NCBI GenBank assembly: GCA_009823505.1
Contig: VZQC01006311.1
Span: 631,220 to 695,219, forward strand
Direction: 5' to 3'
DNA length: 64,000 nt
Origin: Rhizomys pruinosus
Taxonomy: Eukaryota > Chordata > Mammalia > Rodentia > Spalacidae
The position numbers and the translations under genes were made by a program. This document shows positions 63,855 to 64,000 of this stretch, one piece after another. Every line of letters starts with the position of its first letter. Position 1 is the stretch's first letter. The notes beneath the pieces were generated by a model that saw only the letters and a program-made list of their open reading frames with translations, did not search any database and was not told where the DNA came from.

Positions 63855-64000
63855 TTTTTTTTGGTCTTTTTGAGACAGGGTCTCCCTGTAGCCCCAGCTG
63901 TCCTGGAACTCACTCTGTAGACCAGGCTGGCCTTGAACTCACAAAGATCTGCCTGCCTCTGCCTCCCGAGTGCTAGGATTAAAGGCGTGCGCCATCATGC
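63855..64000 (-). repeat. B1 SINE, cut by the window edge
   Basis: TTTTTGAGACAGGGTCTCCC to GCGTGCGCCATCATGC. Its counterpart is at about 61125-61283. Confidence 0.9.

Overview
The window is a piece of nuclear genome from a muroid rodent. Three things support this: multi-exon vertebrate genes with GT-AG introns; very dense B1 (7SL-derived) and B2/B3-like (tRNA-derived) SINEs, with well over 70 recognisable insertions; and the gene order MRPL37 - CYB5RL - CDCP2, which I know from human 1p32 and the matching mouse chromosome 4 segment. The SINE consensus (B2 body with GCGGTTAAGAGCGCCGAC, B1 ending GCTGGGGCTACAGGGAGACC) differs from the mouse and rat versions as I remember them. I therefore suspect a muroid outside Mus and Rattus, but the species is not settled.

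Layout. Positions 1-10233, minus strand: exons 5 to 1 of MRPL37 (mitochondrial ribosomal protein L37). The last part of the gene lies beyond the left edge. About 10234-10483: a compact GC-rich bidirectional promoter shared with CYB5RL. Positions 10484-31579, plus strand: CYB5RL (NADH-cytochrome b5 reductase-like) with six coding exons and an intact 313-codon frame. Positions 31580-39170: CYB5RL 3' flank and repeats. Positions 39175-39831, minus strand: two well-spliced exons of a Tctex1-type dynein light-chain gene to which I cannot give a symbol, with a weaker candidate upstream exon at 41157-41310. Positions 40000-51398: intergenic sequence with many SINEs, MIR/L2 relics and one MLT1-like LTR. 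From 51399, plus strand: CDCP2, with the signal-peptide exon at 51399-51477 and the first CUB exon at 58689-59036.

The most important observation concerns assembly quality. Both N characters (17723 and 61446) sit exactly at the junction of a direct repeat whose left copy decays into error-rich sequence. They look like overlapping contig ends that were never merged. The second one creates a false-looking second CDCP2 CUB exon (61501-61848), identical to the first. A third stutter without an N is at 16612-17040. These should be resolved before any duplication is believed.

The genes do not form a pathway. MRPL37 serves mitochondrial translation, CYB5RL is a flavoprotein reductase, the Tctex-type protein is probably a dynein or ciliary component, and CDCP2 is a secreted or membrane CUB protein. 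Apart from the Tctex-type gene I found no evidence for an undescribed system. The other unusual structures are minisatellites, nested SINEs and assembly artefacts.
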